Origin: Nocardia altamirensis NBRC 108246
GTDB taxonomy: Bacteria > Actinomycetota > Actinomycetes > Mycobacteriales > Mycobacteriaceae
Assembly: GCF_001612685.1 (NCBI RefSeq)
Contig: NZ_BDAY01000022.1
Span: forward strand, 1-64,000
Direction: 5' to 3'
DNA length: 64,000 bases
This document shows positions 54,011 to 62,761 of this stretch, in pieces. The translations under genes and the position numbers were made by a program. How positions within the stretch are numbered: the stretch's first letter is position 1; the number at the start of each line of letters is the position of its first letter. Below the pieces are notes generated by a model that worked only from the letters and a program-made list of their open reading frames with translations, was not told the DNA's origin and made no database searches.

Positions 54011-55125
54011 GTCAGTAAGTCTTTCAGCTGCCCTCGGGCCACCTTGCCACTGGCGGTCTTCGGCAACGCGGACAGCGGCACCCAGCGGCGCGGCATCGCC
54101 TCGCGCCCCAGCACGGCGCGTGCCTGCGCGCGCACCGTGCCTATCCCGATGCCGTCGTCGAGTTGTACTGCGGCCGTGACGGTTTCCCCGAACACCGCGT
54201 GCGGTGAACCGATCACCGCGACCGCGACGACGCCGTCGAGCGTCGCGAGAATGCGCTCGACGTCCTCGGCGACCACGGTGGTGCCGCCGACGTTGATCGC
54301 CGATTCGCCCCGACCACGCACCGTCAGCGCACGGTCGGCGCCGAGCTCGGCGAGATCGCCGACGCCGAACCATTCGGGCGCACCGAGCACGCGATACGGG
54401 GTCCGCACGTAGAGCAGCCCGTCGCGGATCTGTACGTCGACGCCGTCGAGCAGGCGCAGCGGTTCGGGCACTCGTCGTGCCGCGACCAGGGAAACCTCGG
54501 CGGACCCGTAGTACTCGATGATCTCGACGCCGTGCGCCGCCGCAGCCGCACCCTCGTCCAGCGCGATGCCTGCCACGATCGCGGTCCGCAGCGTCGGCGC
54601 CAGGCCGATCACCTCGCGCAGCACTGCGGGCACCGCGTGCACCACGGTGGCCTGCGCCGGATCGTCGGTGACGCACGCTCCGACCCACAGCGCGTGCAGC
54701 GCGCCGAACAGATGCATCGTCGCGTGCAAGGGCCCGGTGATCAGCACCCGATCGGCGGGCGCGACGCCGGTGATCGCGGTGAAGGCCGGGAAGCTGTCGT
54801 ACCAGGACGCCGCCGTGCGGGCCAGCGGCCGCGGCCTCCCGGTCGAGCCGGAGGTCGTCACCAGCAGAAACGCCGACGGCGGAATGCTCGGGCGCTCGGG
54901 CCTGGCAGCAGGGTTTTCGACACGTACCGGCACGCCCAGCCTGGCGGCGGCGCACACGCAGATCAACGCCTCGGGCACCGACAGCGTCGAGGCGTCGTAA
55001 TCGCCGGACCCATGCCGTTCGATCCATTGCTCGATGGCACGGTCGAGTTCGCCGTAGGTGTAAGTGCGGCCGTCGAATTCGAGGGCAGGCTGTTCGCCGG
55101 CGCCGCCGAGTTCCCGACTACGCAC
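54007..55125 (-). CDS. Short AMP-dependent acyl ligase
   Basis: The 372-residue ANL enzyme is ~100 residues shorter than usual because the first subdomain is trimmed, but the core is intact: P-loop TTSGSTGRPRPL, EYYGSAEVSL, GVGDLAELG, the GRGESAINVGG hinge, and the catalytic Lys in KTASGKVARG. It should adenylate a carboxylate. It overlaps the bioY stop by 8 bases and the thiolase start by ATGA. Two different ligases flanking a thiolase and bioMN imply that more than one acid, or two chain ends, is activated. Confidence 0.75.
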   Translation of the reverse strand: MRSRELGGAGEQPALEFDGRTYTYGELDRAIEQWIERHGSGDYDASTLSVPEALICVCAAARLGVPVRVENPAARPERPSIPPSAFLLVTTSGSTGRPRPLARTAASWYDSFPAFTAITGVAPADRVLITGPLHATMHLFGALHALWVGACVTDDPAQATVVHAVPAVLREVIGLAPTLRTAIVAGIALDEGAAAAAHGVEIIEYYGSAEVSLVAARRVPEPLRLLDGVDVQIRDGLLYVRTPYRVLGAPEWFGVGDLAELGADRALTVRGRGESAINVGGTTVVAEDVERILATLDGVVAVAVIGSPHAVFGETVTAAVQLDDGIGIGTVRAQARAVLGREAMPRRWVPLSALPKTASGKVARGQLKDLLT

Positions 55126-55702
55126 GAATCAGGCCCGGGTACGCGCGGTGCACTCCCTTCGCGACCACTGTCGCGACAACGACCTTCGCCAGATCTCCAG
55201 GAATGAACGCGAAATTCGTGCTGATCGCGTGCGACAGGTCCAGGTCGGTGCGAATCAACAGCCCGACGGTGCCGAACAGATAGATGACAAGCAGCCCACC
55301 GAGCGCGTTGATCAGCAGGCCGAGCACGATCGGATACTTCGGCAGGATCCGGTAGGTCAGCAGCCCGATGACGAGGGCGGCGGGGGCCCATCCGACGAGA
55401 TATCCGGCGCTGGGTCCCGCCATCGCCGTCAATCCGGTGCGGCCACCGGAGAGCAAGGGCAGCCCGATCATCGTCAGCGCCAGGAAGACGAGCACCGCCG
55501 CGGTCCCCTTGCGCGCGCCGAGCACGGCACCGGCCAGGATGACGCCGAGTGTCTGCACGGTGATCGGCACACCGCTGAAGCCGACCGTGATGGCGCCGGG
55601 CAGGCCCATCGCCGCGATCAGCGCCGCGAAGACCGCGATCTGCGCCATGTCTCGCGCGGAGAGGGCGAAACGCGCCCCCCGAGAGTTCTCGACTCCAGCC
55701 AC
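55118..55702 (-). CDS. bioY: Biotin transporter substrate-binding component BioY
   Basis: The 194-residue membrane S-component has about six helices with the BioY core: VGFSGVPITVQTLGVILAG and GRTGLTAMAGPSAGYLVGW. It captures biotin and works with BioM and BioN, which follow two genes on. The GTG at 55702 has GGGAGGAAG upstream; GTG 55723 has no site. A BioQ-like palindrome lies 25 bp upstream, so expression should rise when biotin is short. Confidence 0.85.
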   Translation of the reverse strand: MAGVENSRGARFALSARDMAQIAVFAALIAAMGLPGAITVGFSGVPITVQTLGVILAGAVLGARKGTAAVLVFLALTMIGLPLLSGGRTGLTAMAGPSAGYLVGWAPAALVIGLLTYRILPKYPIVLGLLINALGGLLVIYLFGTVGLLIRTDLDLSHAISTNFAFIPGDLAKVVVATVVAKGVHRAYPGLIRA

Positions 55703-55726
55703 GACGAACTTCCTCCCGCTCACGCT

Positions 55727-55743
55727 CTTGAACGACGTTCAAG
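55727..55743. promoter_or_regulatory. BioQ-type biotin operator
   Basis: CTTGAAC-GAC-GTTCAAG is a perfect 7-bp inverted repeat with a 3-nt spacer, 25 bp before the bioY start. It contains the TGAAC-N3-GTT pattern described for the actinobacterial biotin repressor BioQ, whose known targets include bioYMN. No bioQ gene lies in this window. Confidence 0.75.
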
Positions 55744-55795
55744 ATAGCAGGCGGGTGCACAGGGGATTCACCTGCGCATGGCGATCCCGAACGGG

Positions 55796-56143
55796 CTAGT
55801 CGTGCGGGTGTGCGTGGTCGTGGTCGTGCGGGTGTGCGTGGTCATGTGGGTGCGCGTGGTCGTGGGCATGCGCATGCTCGCGGGCGCGGATCCGCGCCTG
55901 CACCTCGGGACGCCGCAGCGGCGGCACGGACTTCGGTGGCACCTTGCGCTCGGGCAGTTCGGCGAGCAGCCTGGTCGTGATGGCCGCGATGTCGGCAACG
56001 GCCGCATCGACGGCGGCCTGGGTCGCGGCCGAGATGCTGGACAAGCCGCCGACCTTGCGTACGTATTGCAGCGCCGCGGCCTGGATCTCCTCCTCGGTCG
56101 CTGCGGGCTCCAGCCCTCGAAGGGCAGTGATGTTTCGGCACAT
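55796..56143 (-). CDS. DUF2277 protein with His/Asp-rich tail
   Basis: The 115-residue protein has a DUF2277 domain in the first ~85 residues (MCRNITALRGLEPAATEEEI, VRKVGGLSSIS). It ends in a low-complexity tail with His at every second position, alternating with Asp, Ala and Pro: 13 His in the last 26 residues. Such tails bind Ni, Zn or Co. It lies upstream of bioY on the same strand, with the BioQ-like box between, so it is probably a separate unit. The role may be metal storage or delivery. Confidence 0.75.
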   Translation of the reverse strand: MCRNITALRGLEPAATEEEIQAAALQYVRKVGGLSSISAATQAAVDAAVADIAAITTRLLAELPERKVPPKSVPPLRRPEVQARIRAREHAHAHDHAHPHDHAHPHDHDHAHPHD

Positions 56144-56205
56144 ACCTCGAGGCTAATCCGCCCCTACGACACGGTGCCCGGTTCACAGGCGCACCCATCG
56201 CCGGG

Positions 56206-57087
56206 CTACCCGCTGCGCCGCCACCAGTCCAGGAAGTGGGCGAGCGCGGGCGCATCCGACTCCCGCATCCACGCAATGCTGATGGCGATGCGCGGCGGGT
56301 CGGTGCCGAACGGAATGACGACGATATTCTCGTGGGCGATCCTGGTCGCCCGCTTCCGGTCGAGCACGCTGATTCCGGTGCCGCCGGAAACCACGTCGAG
56401 GACCTGTTCGGCGTCGGATTCCTCGCCGACCAGATTCGGCGCTCCGTCACCCCAGATATGCCCGACCAGTTCGTCGTAGAAATCGGGCCCGGTTTGCCTC
56501 GACCACAACACAATTGGCTCATCGACGATGTCCTCGATGGCGACAGTGTCGCGCACCGCAAGCGGATGCTCCTTCGACACCACCACCGCGGCCTCTTGGA
56601 GTCCGATCAGGTGCGTTTCGACGCGCGGGTGTGCGATATTTCCGCGCACGAAAGCGACGTCGATCTCCCCCGATTCGAGCAGGTCGAGATTCCAGGCCGT
56701 CCATCCGGTAATCGTCGAAACGGTGATGTCCGGAAACTCCTTGCGGAAATCCCGAATTCGCTGCGAGATATCGCTGTCGGAACCCGATCGAGTGAAGGCG
56801 ACCTTAAGTTCACCCGCCGTCCCCGACGCCCTGGCACGGACCGACCGCTCGAGATCAGCGGCGGCCGTCAGGAGTTGCTGAGCGCCCGCCTGCAGCGCCA
56901 AACCGGCCGGTGTCAGGACGAAAGCGCGGCCGCTTCGGGTCAGCAAATCGACCCCTAGCTCCTTTTCCAATGCTTTGACCTGCTGAGACAGGGCGGGCTG
57001 GGTGATATGCAACGATTCGGCCGCCCGCCCGAAGTGTCGGTGCTCAGCTACCGCTAGGAAGTAACGCACGCGACGCAGATCGTCCAC
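56206..57087 (-). CDS. LysR-family transcriptional regulator
   Basis: The 293-residue protein has an N-terminal winged helix (about 1-60; FLAVAEHRHFGRAAESLHIT, then QPALSQQVKALEKELG) and a periplasmic-binding-like effector domain. The GTG at 57087 gives the standard LysR N-terminus; the ribosome site is weak. It is divergent from the ThDP/AOS operon, and a perfect T-N11-A box lies 18 bp upstream, so it should regulate that operon in response to a pathway metabolite. Confidence 0.85.
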   Translation of the reverse strand: MDDLRRVRYFLAVAEHRHFGRAAESLHITQPALSQQVKALEKELGVDLLTRSGRAFVLTPAGLALQAGAQQLLTAAADLERSVRARASGTAGELKVAFTRSGSDSDISQRIRDFRKEFPDITVSTITGWTAWNLDLLESGEIDVAFVRGNIAHPRVETHLIGLQEAAVVVSKEHPLAVRDTVAIEDIVDEPIVLWSRQTGPDFYDELVGHIWGDGAPNLVGEESDAEQVLDVVSGGTGISVLDRKRATRIAHENIVVIPFGTDPPRIAISIAWMRESDAPALAHFLDWWRRSG

Positions 57088-57104
57088 GCCGGTCAGCCTA
57101 GCCA

Positions 57105-57121
57105 GATAAGCGTTTCTTATC
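57105..57121. promoter_or_regulatory. LysR box (T-N11-A)
   Basis: GATAAG-CGTTT-CTTATC is a perfect inverted repeat fitting the LysR T-N11-A rule (T57107, A57119). It lies between the LysR gene and the ThDP-enzyme operon. A second palindrome, AATACGTATT, at 57133-57142 could be part of the promoter or the activation site. Confidence 0.7.
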
Positions 57122-57216
57122 AACGGGAAGTAAATACGTATTGGACCTGCGGTCCTTCGTGGCCCGAGACTGTGTCTACCGAGCAGTGCTAGTCCGCTAC
57201 CGCGAGAAGGTATCCG

Positions 57217-58944
57217 ATGCCTACGACAGTCGCCACCGCCATCGCCGAAAGTCTGCGAGCCAGGGGAATTACCGAGTTCTTCGGCCAGAGTCTGCCGTCG
57301 CTGCTGGTTTTGGCCGCCGAGGATCTCGGCATACGGCAGATCGTTTACCGCACCGAGAATGCGGCGGGCACGATGGCCGACGGTTTTGCCAGGGTGTCGC
57401 GGCATTGTTCGGTCGTCGTCGCACAGAACGGGCCTGCCGCAACGCTTCTCGTGCCGCCGCTGACCGAGGCCGCGAAGGTGTCCATTCCTGTCGTCGCGCT
57501 GGTGCAGGACGTGCCGAGTCCGTTTCGCAACAAAAATGCGTTTCAGGAAATTGATCACCAAAGCCTGTTTTCCGGATGCACCAAATGGTTCGACCGCCTC
57601 GATGATCCGGCGCGAGTCCATGACTATGTCGACGCGGCCTTCCGGGCAGCCACCAGCGGCAGGCCAGGTCCCGCCGTCCTGATGCTGCCCAAGGACGTGC
57701 TCGAGCAACTCGCTCCCCCGCCGCCTGCGGGCCACGTTCCGAGCACCACCGCCTTCCCGCTCGATCGGATCCGGCCGCCCGAGGCCGAGATTCGCGCCGC
57801 AGCGGAGGCGCTCGCCAAGGCCGAACGCCCGCTGGTCATCGCGGGTGGCGGCGCCATCTCTTCCGATGCGGGCGCCGCGCTGGCCAGGCTGAGCGACCTG
57901 GCGTCACTGCCGGTCGCGACGACGCCGATGGGCAAGGGCGCGGTCCCGGAGACGAACGACCTGAGCGTCGGAGTCATCGGCAACTACATGGGCGACCACG
58001 GCGTCACGCACGGCATGCGCGAATGGATCGCCGGCGTGGACACCATCCTGCTCGCCGGGTCGCGCACCAACGAAAACGGCACCGACGGCTGGACTCTTTA
58101 CCCGCAGGACGCCACCGTCATCCACCTCGACATCGATCCGACCGAGATCGGCCGCAACTACCCAGCGCTTCGCCTGGTCGGCGACGTCAGGACCGGCATC
58201 GACGACCTCGCGACCGCACTGCGCGGACTCGACCTCAGCAAGCGCAGCGCCGACCGGCCCGCGATCATCGAACAGATCGCCGGGTCCCGCGCCGCCTTCG
58301 AGACCAGCACGGCCGCCGTCCGCACCTCGACGCGACAGCCGTTGCGTCCGGAGCGGGTGGCCGACGAAATCAGCACGCTGCTGCCCGACGACGCGATCGT
58401 CGTCGCGGACGCCAGCTACTCCTCGATCTGGGTGGCCAACTACATCCGGGCCACCACCGGAAGCCAGCGTTTCCTGCTGCCGCGCGGCATGGCCGGGCTC
58501 GGGTGGGGACTCCCGCTCGCGCTCGGCGCCAAGGCGGCACGACCTGGCTCACCGGTCATCTGCGTTGTCGGAGACGGCGGATTCGCCCACTGCTGGGCCG
58601 AAATCGAGACCGCCGTCCGCGAACACCTCGCCGTCGTGGTGGTCGTGCTGAACAACTCCATCCTCGGCTTCCAGAAACACGCCGAAATCGTCCAGTTCGG
58701 CCGACCGACCTCGGCCGTCGAACTAGGGCACGTCGACCATGCGCAGATCGCTACCGCGTGCGGAGCACACGGCCGCACCATCCACAGCGACGTGGAACTG
58801 CGTGACGCACTGGTGAAGGCGATCGTCGAACCGACGACGACCGTCTTGGACGTCATCACCGACCCCGACGCCTATCCACCGGTCACGGGCTGGGACACCA
58901 ACCACGCCTTGATCGATCACCTTGCCCACCAACAGCTCAACTGA
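57217..58944 (+). CDS. ThDP-dependent enzyme, acetolactate-synthase family
   Basis: The 575-residue protein has the three-domain ThDP layout: N-terminal Pyr domain with the catalytic Glu in YRTENAAGTMADGF (about 47), a middle Rossmann-like domain, and a C-terminal PP domain with GDGGF...NN for Mg-ThDP. It lacks features that would mark it as a true IlvB, and there is no regulatory subunit nearby. It may decarboxylate a 2-keto acid, join it to an aldehyde, or act like sulfoacetaldehyde acetyltransferase. First gene of the LysR-controlled operon; GAGAAGG precedes the ATG. Confidence 0.8.
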   Translation: MPTTVATAIAESLRARGITEFFGQSLPSLLVLAAEDLGIRQIVYRTENAAGTMADGFARVSRHCSVVVAQNGPAATLLVPPLTEAAKVSIPVVALVQDVPSPFRNKNAFQEIDHQSLFSGCTKWFDRLDDPARVHDYVDAAFRAATSGRPGPAVLMLPKDVLEQLAPPPPAGHVPSTTAFPLDRIRPPEAEIRAAAEALAKAERPLVIAGGGAISSDAGAALARLSDLASLPVATTPMGKGAVPETNDLSVGVIGNYMGDHGVTHGMREWIAGVDTILLAGSRTNENGTDGWTLYPQDATVIHLDIDPTEIGRNYPALRLVGDVRTGIDDLATALRGLDLSKRSADRPAIIEQIAGSRAAFETSTAAVRTSTRQPLRPERVADEISTLLPDDAIVVADASYSSIWVANYIRATTGSQRFLLPRGMAGLGWGLPLALGAKAARPGSPVICVVGDGGFAHCWAEIETAVREHLAVVVVVLNNSILGFQKHAEIVQFGRPTSAVELGHVDHAQIATACGAHGRTIHSDVELRDALVKAIVEPTTTVLDVITDPDAYPPVTGWDTNHALIDHLAHQQLN

Positions 58945-58977
58945 TTCCACCGCATCCACTCGACATCGGAGATTCCC

Positions 58978-60240
58978 ATGGCTTTCGACTACACGGCCTT
59001 TTTCGAGAGAAAGATCGACGACATTCAGGCGTCGGGTCAGTACCGCACGTTCGTGGAGATCGAGCGGCTCGCCGGCCGCTTTCCGCAAGCGGTACACCAT
59101 CATCGGGACGGACTACGCGAGATCACCGTGTGGTGCAGCAACGATCACCTAGGCATGGGACAGTTCCCCAAGGTCGTCGAGGCGATGCACCGGTCGATCA
59201 ACCGCTCGGGCGTCGCGGCCGGTGGCTCGCGCAATATCTCGGGCAACAACCACACCCACATCCTGCTGGAACGCGAAGTGGCGCAACTGCATCGCAAGGA
59301 AGCAGGCCTGACATTCATCACCGGGTACGCGGTGAACGATGCCGTGCTCGGCGTGCTCGGCAAGCATCTGCCCGGCGCCATCTTCTTCTCCGACGAGCAG
59401 AACCACGCGTCGATGATCCTCGGCATGCGCGCCTCGGGTGCGGACCGAGTCATCTTCCGGCACAACGATGCCGCCCATCTCGATGAGCTGCTCGCGGCCA
59501 CCGATCCCGACCGCCCCAAGATCGTGGCGTTCGAATCGATCTACTCGATGGACGGCGATATCGCGCCGATGCCCGAACTGTGTGCTGTCGCAAAGAAACA
59601 CGGCGCCCTCGTCTACGTCGACGAGGCGCACTCGGTGGGCATGTACGGTCCGGAGGGATCCGGCATGGCGGCGCAGTTGGGTTGTGCCGACCAGGTCGAT
59701 CTGCTGATGGGCACCTTCGCCAAGGGCTACGGCACCCTCGGCGGCTACCTGACCGGTCCCGCGCCGATCCTCGACGCTGTGCGGAGTTTCGCGCCCGCGT
59801 TCATCTTCACCCTCGCGATGCCGCCCGCGCTCGCGGCGGCCGCGCTGGCGAGCGTGCGGCATCTGCGGGAGTCCGACAACGAGCGAATCCTGTTGCACCA
59901 CCGCGCCGGACTGCTGCAGGACCTGCTCACCGATGCCGAGATCCCGTTGGTGTCCACCGAAAGTCACATCGTTCCGGTCCTCGTAGGTGACCCGCACAAA
60001 TGCAAACAACTCGCCGACATCCTGCTCGAGGAGTACCACCAGTACGCCCAGCCGATCAACTTCCCGTCCGTGCCGAGGGGCACCGAACGCCTACGGATCA
60101 ACCCCTCTCCGGTACACAGTCCCGCGGCTGTCCACAAGTTCGCCGAGATCGTCGACACCGTCTGGTCCCGGCTGAACCTGCCCCGCCGTGCGGCGTTCCC
60201 GCTGACCACGCACGAGACGCTGGAGAAGGTCTCGGTATGA
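58978..60240 (+). CDS. 5-Aminolevulinate-synthase-like alpha-oxoamine synthase
   Basis: The 420-residue PLP enzyme aligns end to end with bacterial ALA synthases. The PLP Lys is in GTFAKGYG (about 245), and the QYRTF segment and VPRGTERLR motif are kept. Several positions differ from the canonical enzyme: SNDHLGMG for SNDYLGMG, GGSRNISGNN for GGTRNISGTT, and RLRINPSP for RLRxTPSP. The second and third hold residues reported to contact the succinyl carboxylate, so the acyl-CoA may differ. It should condense an amino acid with an acyl-CoA, losing CO2. It overlaps the MFS start by ATGA. A role in haem supply is unlikely in this setting. Confidence 0.8.
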   Translation: MAFDYTAFFERKIDDIQASGQYRTFVEIERLAGRFPQAVHHHRDGLREITVWCSNDHLGMGQFPKVVEAMHRSINRSGVAAGGSRNISGNNHTHILLEREVAQLHRKEAGLTFITGYAVNDAVLGVLGKHLPGAIFFSDEQNHASMILGMRASGADRVIFRHNDAAHLDELLAATDPDRPKIVAFESIYSMDGDIAPMPELCAVAKKHGALVYVDEAHSVGMYGPEGSGMAAQLGCADQVDLLMGTFAKGYGTLGGYLTGPAPILDAVRSFAPAFIFTLAMPPALAAAALASVRHLRESDNERILLHHRAGLLQDLLTDAEIPLVSTESHIVPVLVGDPHKCKQLADILLEEYHQYAQPINFPSVPRGTERLRINPSPVHSPAAVHKFAEIVDTVWSRLNLPRRAAFPLTTHETLEKVSV

Positions 60241-61475
60241 GTGTCGAGACGCGGCCCCTCGAACCACACCGGAGCCTGCATCCGGTGGTGGAGGCTGAGC
60301 CCACAACGCCGTGGGCTCAGCACATACTTCTCTACGCCGCGTTCTTCCTGATGGGCGCCGAGATGTACCTGGTCGCGCCGATGCTGCCCGGTATCGCCGA
60401 TTCGCTGCACGCGTCGGTCGCGGCGTCGGCGACCATCGTCACCGCGTACGTGCTCGTCTATGCGATCGCGGGCCCGCCGTTCGGCATCATCGCCGATCGG
60501 TACCCGCGGCGCTGGTCGATTCTGTTGGGCTGCATCGTGTTCCTGCTCGGGAACCTGGCCTGTGCGGCAGCGGGCACGCTGGCACTGCTGGTCGCGGCGC
60601 GCGGGCTCACCGGGCTCGGCGCCGCGATCGCGGCGCCCGCGATCTGGGCGTATCTCGCCGAGCGCACGCCTGCGCACCAACGCGGCCGGGTGATCTCGAC
60701 CGGCGCGAGCGTGTACTCGCTCGGGCAGGTGCTCGGCGTGCCGCTCGGCGCGGCCCTCGCCTCGCTCACCAGTTGGCGCTGGCCGTTCCTGGCCGTCGGC
60801 GTGCTGATGGTCGCGACATCGGCGGTGCTGTACGCACGGCTCGATCACCTGCCGGTGACCGGGACGGCACGCGGCTTCTCGGCACTGCTCGCGCCGTGGT
60901 CACAGCCGCGAATCAGCCTCGGGCTCATCGCAACACTGTTGCTGCAGGCGGCCAGGCTCGGTGCGTACACGTTCATCGGGGTGCTCTTCGCCCAGCGATT
61001 CGGCTTCAGCCTCACCACCCTCGGGCTCGTCGGGCTCCTGGTCGGCGCCGGATCGCTGATCGGATCGCTGAGCACCGGCGCCGTCCTGGATCGGCTGCAC
61101 AAGCACAACGTGAGCGGCGTGTGGGTCTCGGTCGTCGCCGCGGCGGCGTTCGCCCCCTGTGCCGCAGTCGCTTTGAGCACCGGGCACCTGCTCGTTGCGC
61201 TGGCGGCGCTGTTTCTGTGGTGTGTCTTCGGCGGCTCGTTCTACTCCAGCCAGCAGGCCTACCTCTCCTGCGCCGACCCCACCCAGCGTGCGTCGGTCGT
61301 CGCATGGAACAACTCGATGATGAACGCGGGCATCGCCATCGGCACCACCCTGCTCGGCACGCTTGCCGTCGGCGGCGCCGCCTTCGCCGGGGTGACCTGC
61401 GCCCTCGGCATCGCCGCGGCGCTGGTATCGGCCGCCCTGCTCGTCCTCCTCAGAAAGGACCGTCAGCCAGCATGA
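60237..61475 (+). CDS. MFS transporter (DHA1-like)
   Basis: The 412-residue membrane protein has about 12 hydrophobic segments and the motif-A loop in GIIADRYPRRWSIL between helices 2 and 3, typical of drug or sugar efflux carriers of the AraJ/DHA1 type. ATGA overlaps on both sides put it in one operon with the AOS-like and aminotransferase genes. This suggests export of the pathway product or uptake of its substrate. Confidence 0.85.
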   Translation: MSVETRPLEPHRSLHPVVEAEPTTPWAQHILLYAAFFLMGAEMYLVAPMLPGIADSLHASVAASATIVTAYVLVYAIAGPPFGIIADRYPRRWSILLGCIVFLLGNLACAAAGTLALLVAARGLTGLGAAIAAPAIWAYLAERTPAHQRGRVISTGASVYSLGQVLGVPLGAALASLTSWRWPFLAVGVLMVATSAVLYARLDHLPVTGTARGFSALLAPWSQPRISLGLIATLLLQAARLGAYTFIGVLFAQRFGFSLTTLGLVGLLVGAGSLIGSLSTGAVLDRLHKHNVSGVWVSVVAAAAFAPCAAVALSTGHLLVALAALFLWCVFGGSFYSSQQAYLSCADPTQRASVVAWNNSMMNAGIAIGTTLLGTLAVGGAAFAGVTCALGIAAALVSAALLVLLRKDRQPA

Positions 61476-62761
61476 ATTCCGCATCGAGCACCGTGCTGCC
61501 CAATCGGACCGCGCTCCCCGTCGCCACCAGAGCCCTCGGCGCCTACATCTACGACGCGGACGGCAACGACTATCTCGACGGCTCCTCCGGCGTCCTCAAC
61601 GTCAACGTCGGCCACGCGCATCCCCGCGTGGTGCAGGCCATCGAAACTCAGCTCAGGCAGCTGTCTTTCGTGCACCGCACCCAGTTCCACAACGAGCAGG
61701 CGCACGAGCTCACCGAGCGGCTGCTCGCGATCGCGCCCGACGGCACCACCGCCGTCGAGTACAGCAACTCCGGATCCGAAGCCAACGAGTGCGCGCTGCG
61801 GCTGGCCTTCGCGGCCCAGCACCGGCGCGGCAAAACCAAGCGCACCGTCATCCTGTCCGAGGAACCCAGCTATCACGGGATGACGGCGGCGGCGCTGTCG
61901 ATCACCGGTAGTCCCGGCAAACGCGATCCCTCCGTCGAGCCGCTGCTCGGGCCTGCGGACGGTACCCGAATTCTGGTGCGTCCCAAGCCAGGTCGGCGGC
62001 GCGCCACGCACGAGGAATGGGCACAGGCCCTGCTCAATGTCGGCCCGTCCCGGGTCGCGGCGATCGTCATCGAGCCGCTCGGTGGTGCGTCCTCGGGTGC
62101 CTCCCCGATCGACATCGCCACCATGCACTGGCTGCGGCGGGAAACGAAGAACAACGGAATCGTGCTGATCGCCGACGAAGTCATGTCCGGGTTCGGGCGG
62201 ACCGGCAAGTGGTGGGCCTGCGACCACTCGTCGATCGCACCCGACATCCTCACTTCAGGCAAAGGCGTGACCGGCGGCTACACCAGCCTCGCGGTCACGC
62301 TGGTCGGTGCGACGGTCACGTCGGCGATCGCCGAACCGCTCGGCCCGATCGCGTTGGGCCACACCATGTCCGCGAATCCGCTCGCCTGCGCCGCCGCCAA
62401 TGCCGTGCTGAGCGTCATCGAGGACGAAGGGCTGGTGCAGAACGCCGCCGCGGCCGGGACGTTCCTCGCCGACGCGCTGACCGCCCTGTGCGAGCGGTAT
62501 CCGGGGTTGCTCTCCGACCAGTCGGGCATCGGGTTGATGCGCGCACTGCACATCGACCCGGCGCAGCCCGCGGACACCAACAAGCGAATCATCGCTGCCG
62601 CCAAGGCGAACGGGCTCGTGCTCTGCCCGGCGGGCATCGGCGCGACCACGCATTCCGTGCTGGTGGCGCCGCCGCTGACCAGCACGCCGGACGAGGTCGA
62701 CGAGCTCATCGTTCGACTCGACAAGGCGCTGGAAGCGGTAGCGGGAGTCGACAATGCGTGA
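61472..62761 (+). CDS. Class III (omega-amino) aminotransferase
   Basis: The 429-residue fold-type I PLP enzyme has GHAHPRVVQAIE, the phosphate-binding SNSGSEANECALR, the Asp in LIADEVMSGFGRTG, and the PLP Lys in LTSGKGVTGGYT. It belongs to the group of GABA, taurine, beta-alanine and DAPA (BioA) aminotransferases, and makes or removes a terminal amine. Together with the next gene it could turn an omega-amino acid into a semialdehyde and then an acid. It is translationally coupled (ATGA) to the MFS gene. Confidence 0.85.
   Translation: MNSASSTVLPNRTALPVATRALGAYIYDADGNDYLDGSSGVLNVNVGHAHPRVVQAIETQLRQLSFVHRTQFHNEQAHELTERLLAIAPDGTTAVEYSNSGSEANECALRLAFAAQHRRGKTKRTVILSEEPSYHGMTAAALSITGSPGKRDPSVEPLLGPADGTRILVRPKPGRRRATHEEWAQALLNVGPSRVAAIVIEPLGGASSGASPIDIATMHWLRRETKNNGIVLIADEVMSGFGRTGKWWACDHSSIAPDILTSGKGVTGGYTSLAVTLVGATVTSAIAEPLGPIALGHTMSANPLACAAANAVLSVIEDEGLVQNAAAAGTFLADALTALCERYPGLLSDQSGIGLMRALHIDPAQPADTNKRIIAAAKANGLVLCPAGIGATTHSVLVAPPLTSTPDEVDELIVRLDKALEAVAGVDNA

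Noticed and set aside
58978..61475. C5N (aminohydroxycyclopentenone) pathway as in manumycin clusters
   Set aside because: That pathway needs an adjacent acyl-CoA ligase/cyclising enzyme and amide synthase in the same unit. The ligases here belong to the opposite-strand bioY operon, and the pocket residues differ.
57217..62761. Taurine degradation (taurine aminotransferase plus sulfoacetaldehyde acetyltransferase)
   Set aside because: A ThDP enzyme and class III aminotransferase are both present, but no phosphotransacetylase or sulfite handling gene is seen, and the oxoamine synthase is unexplained. It is kept only as an alternative.
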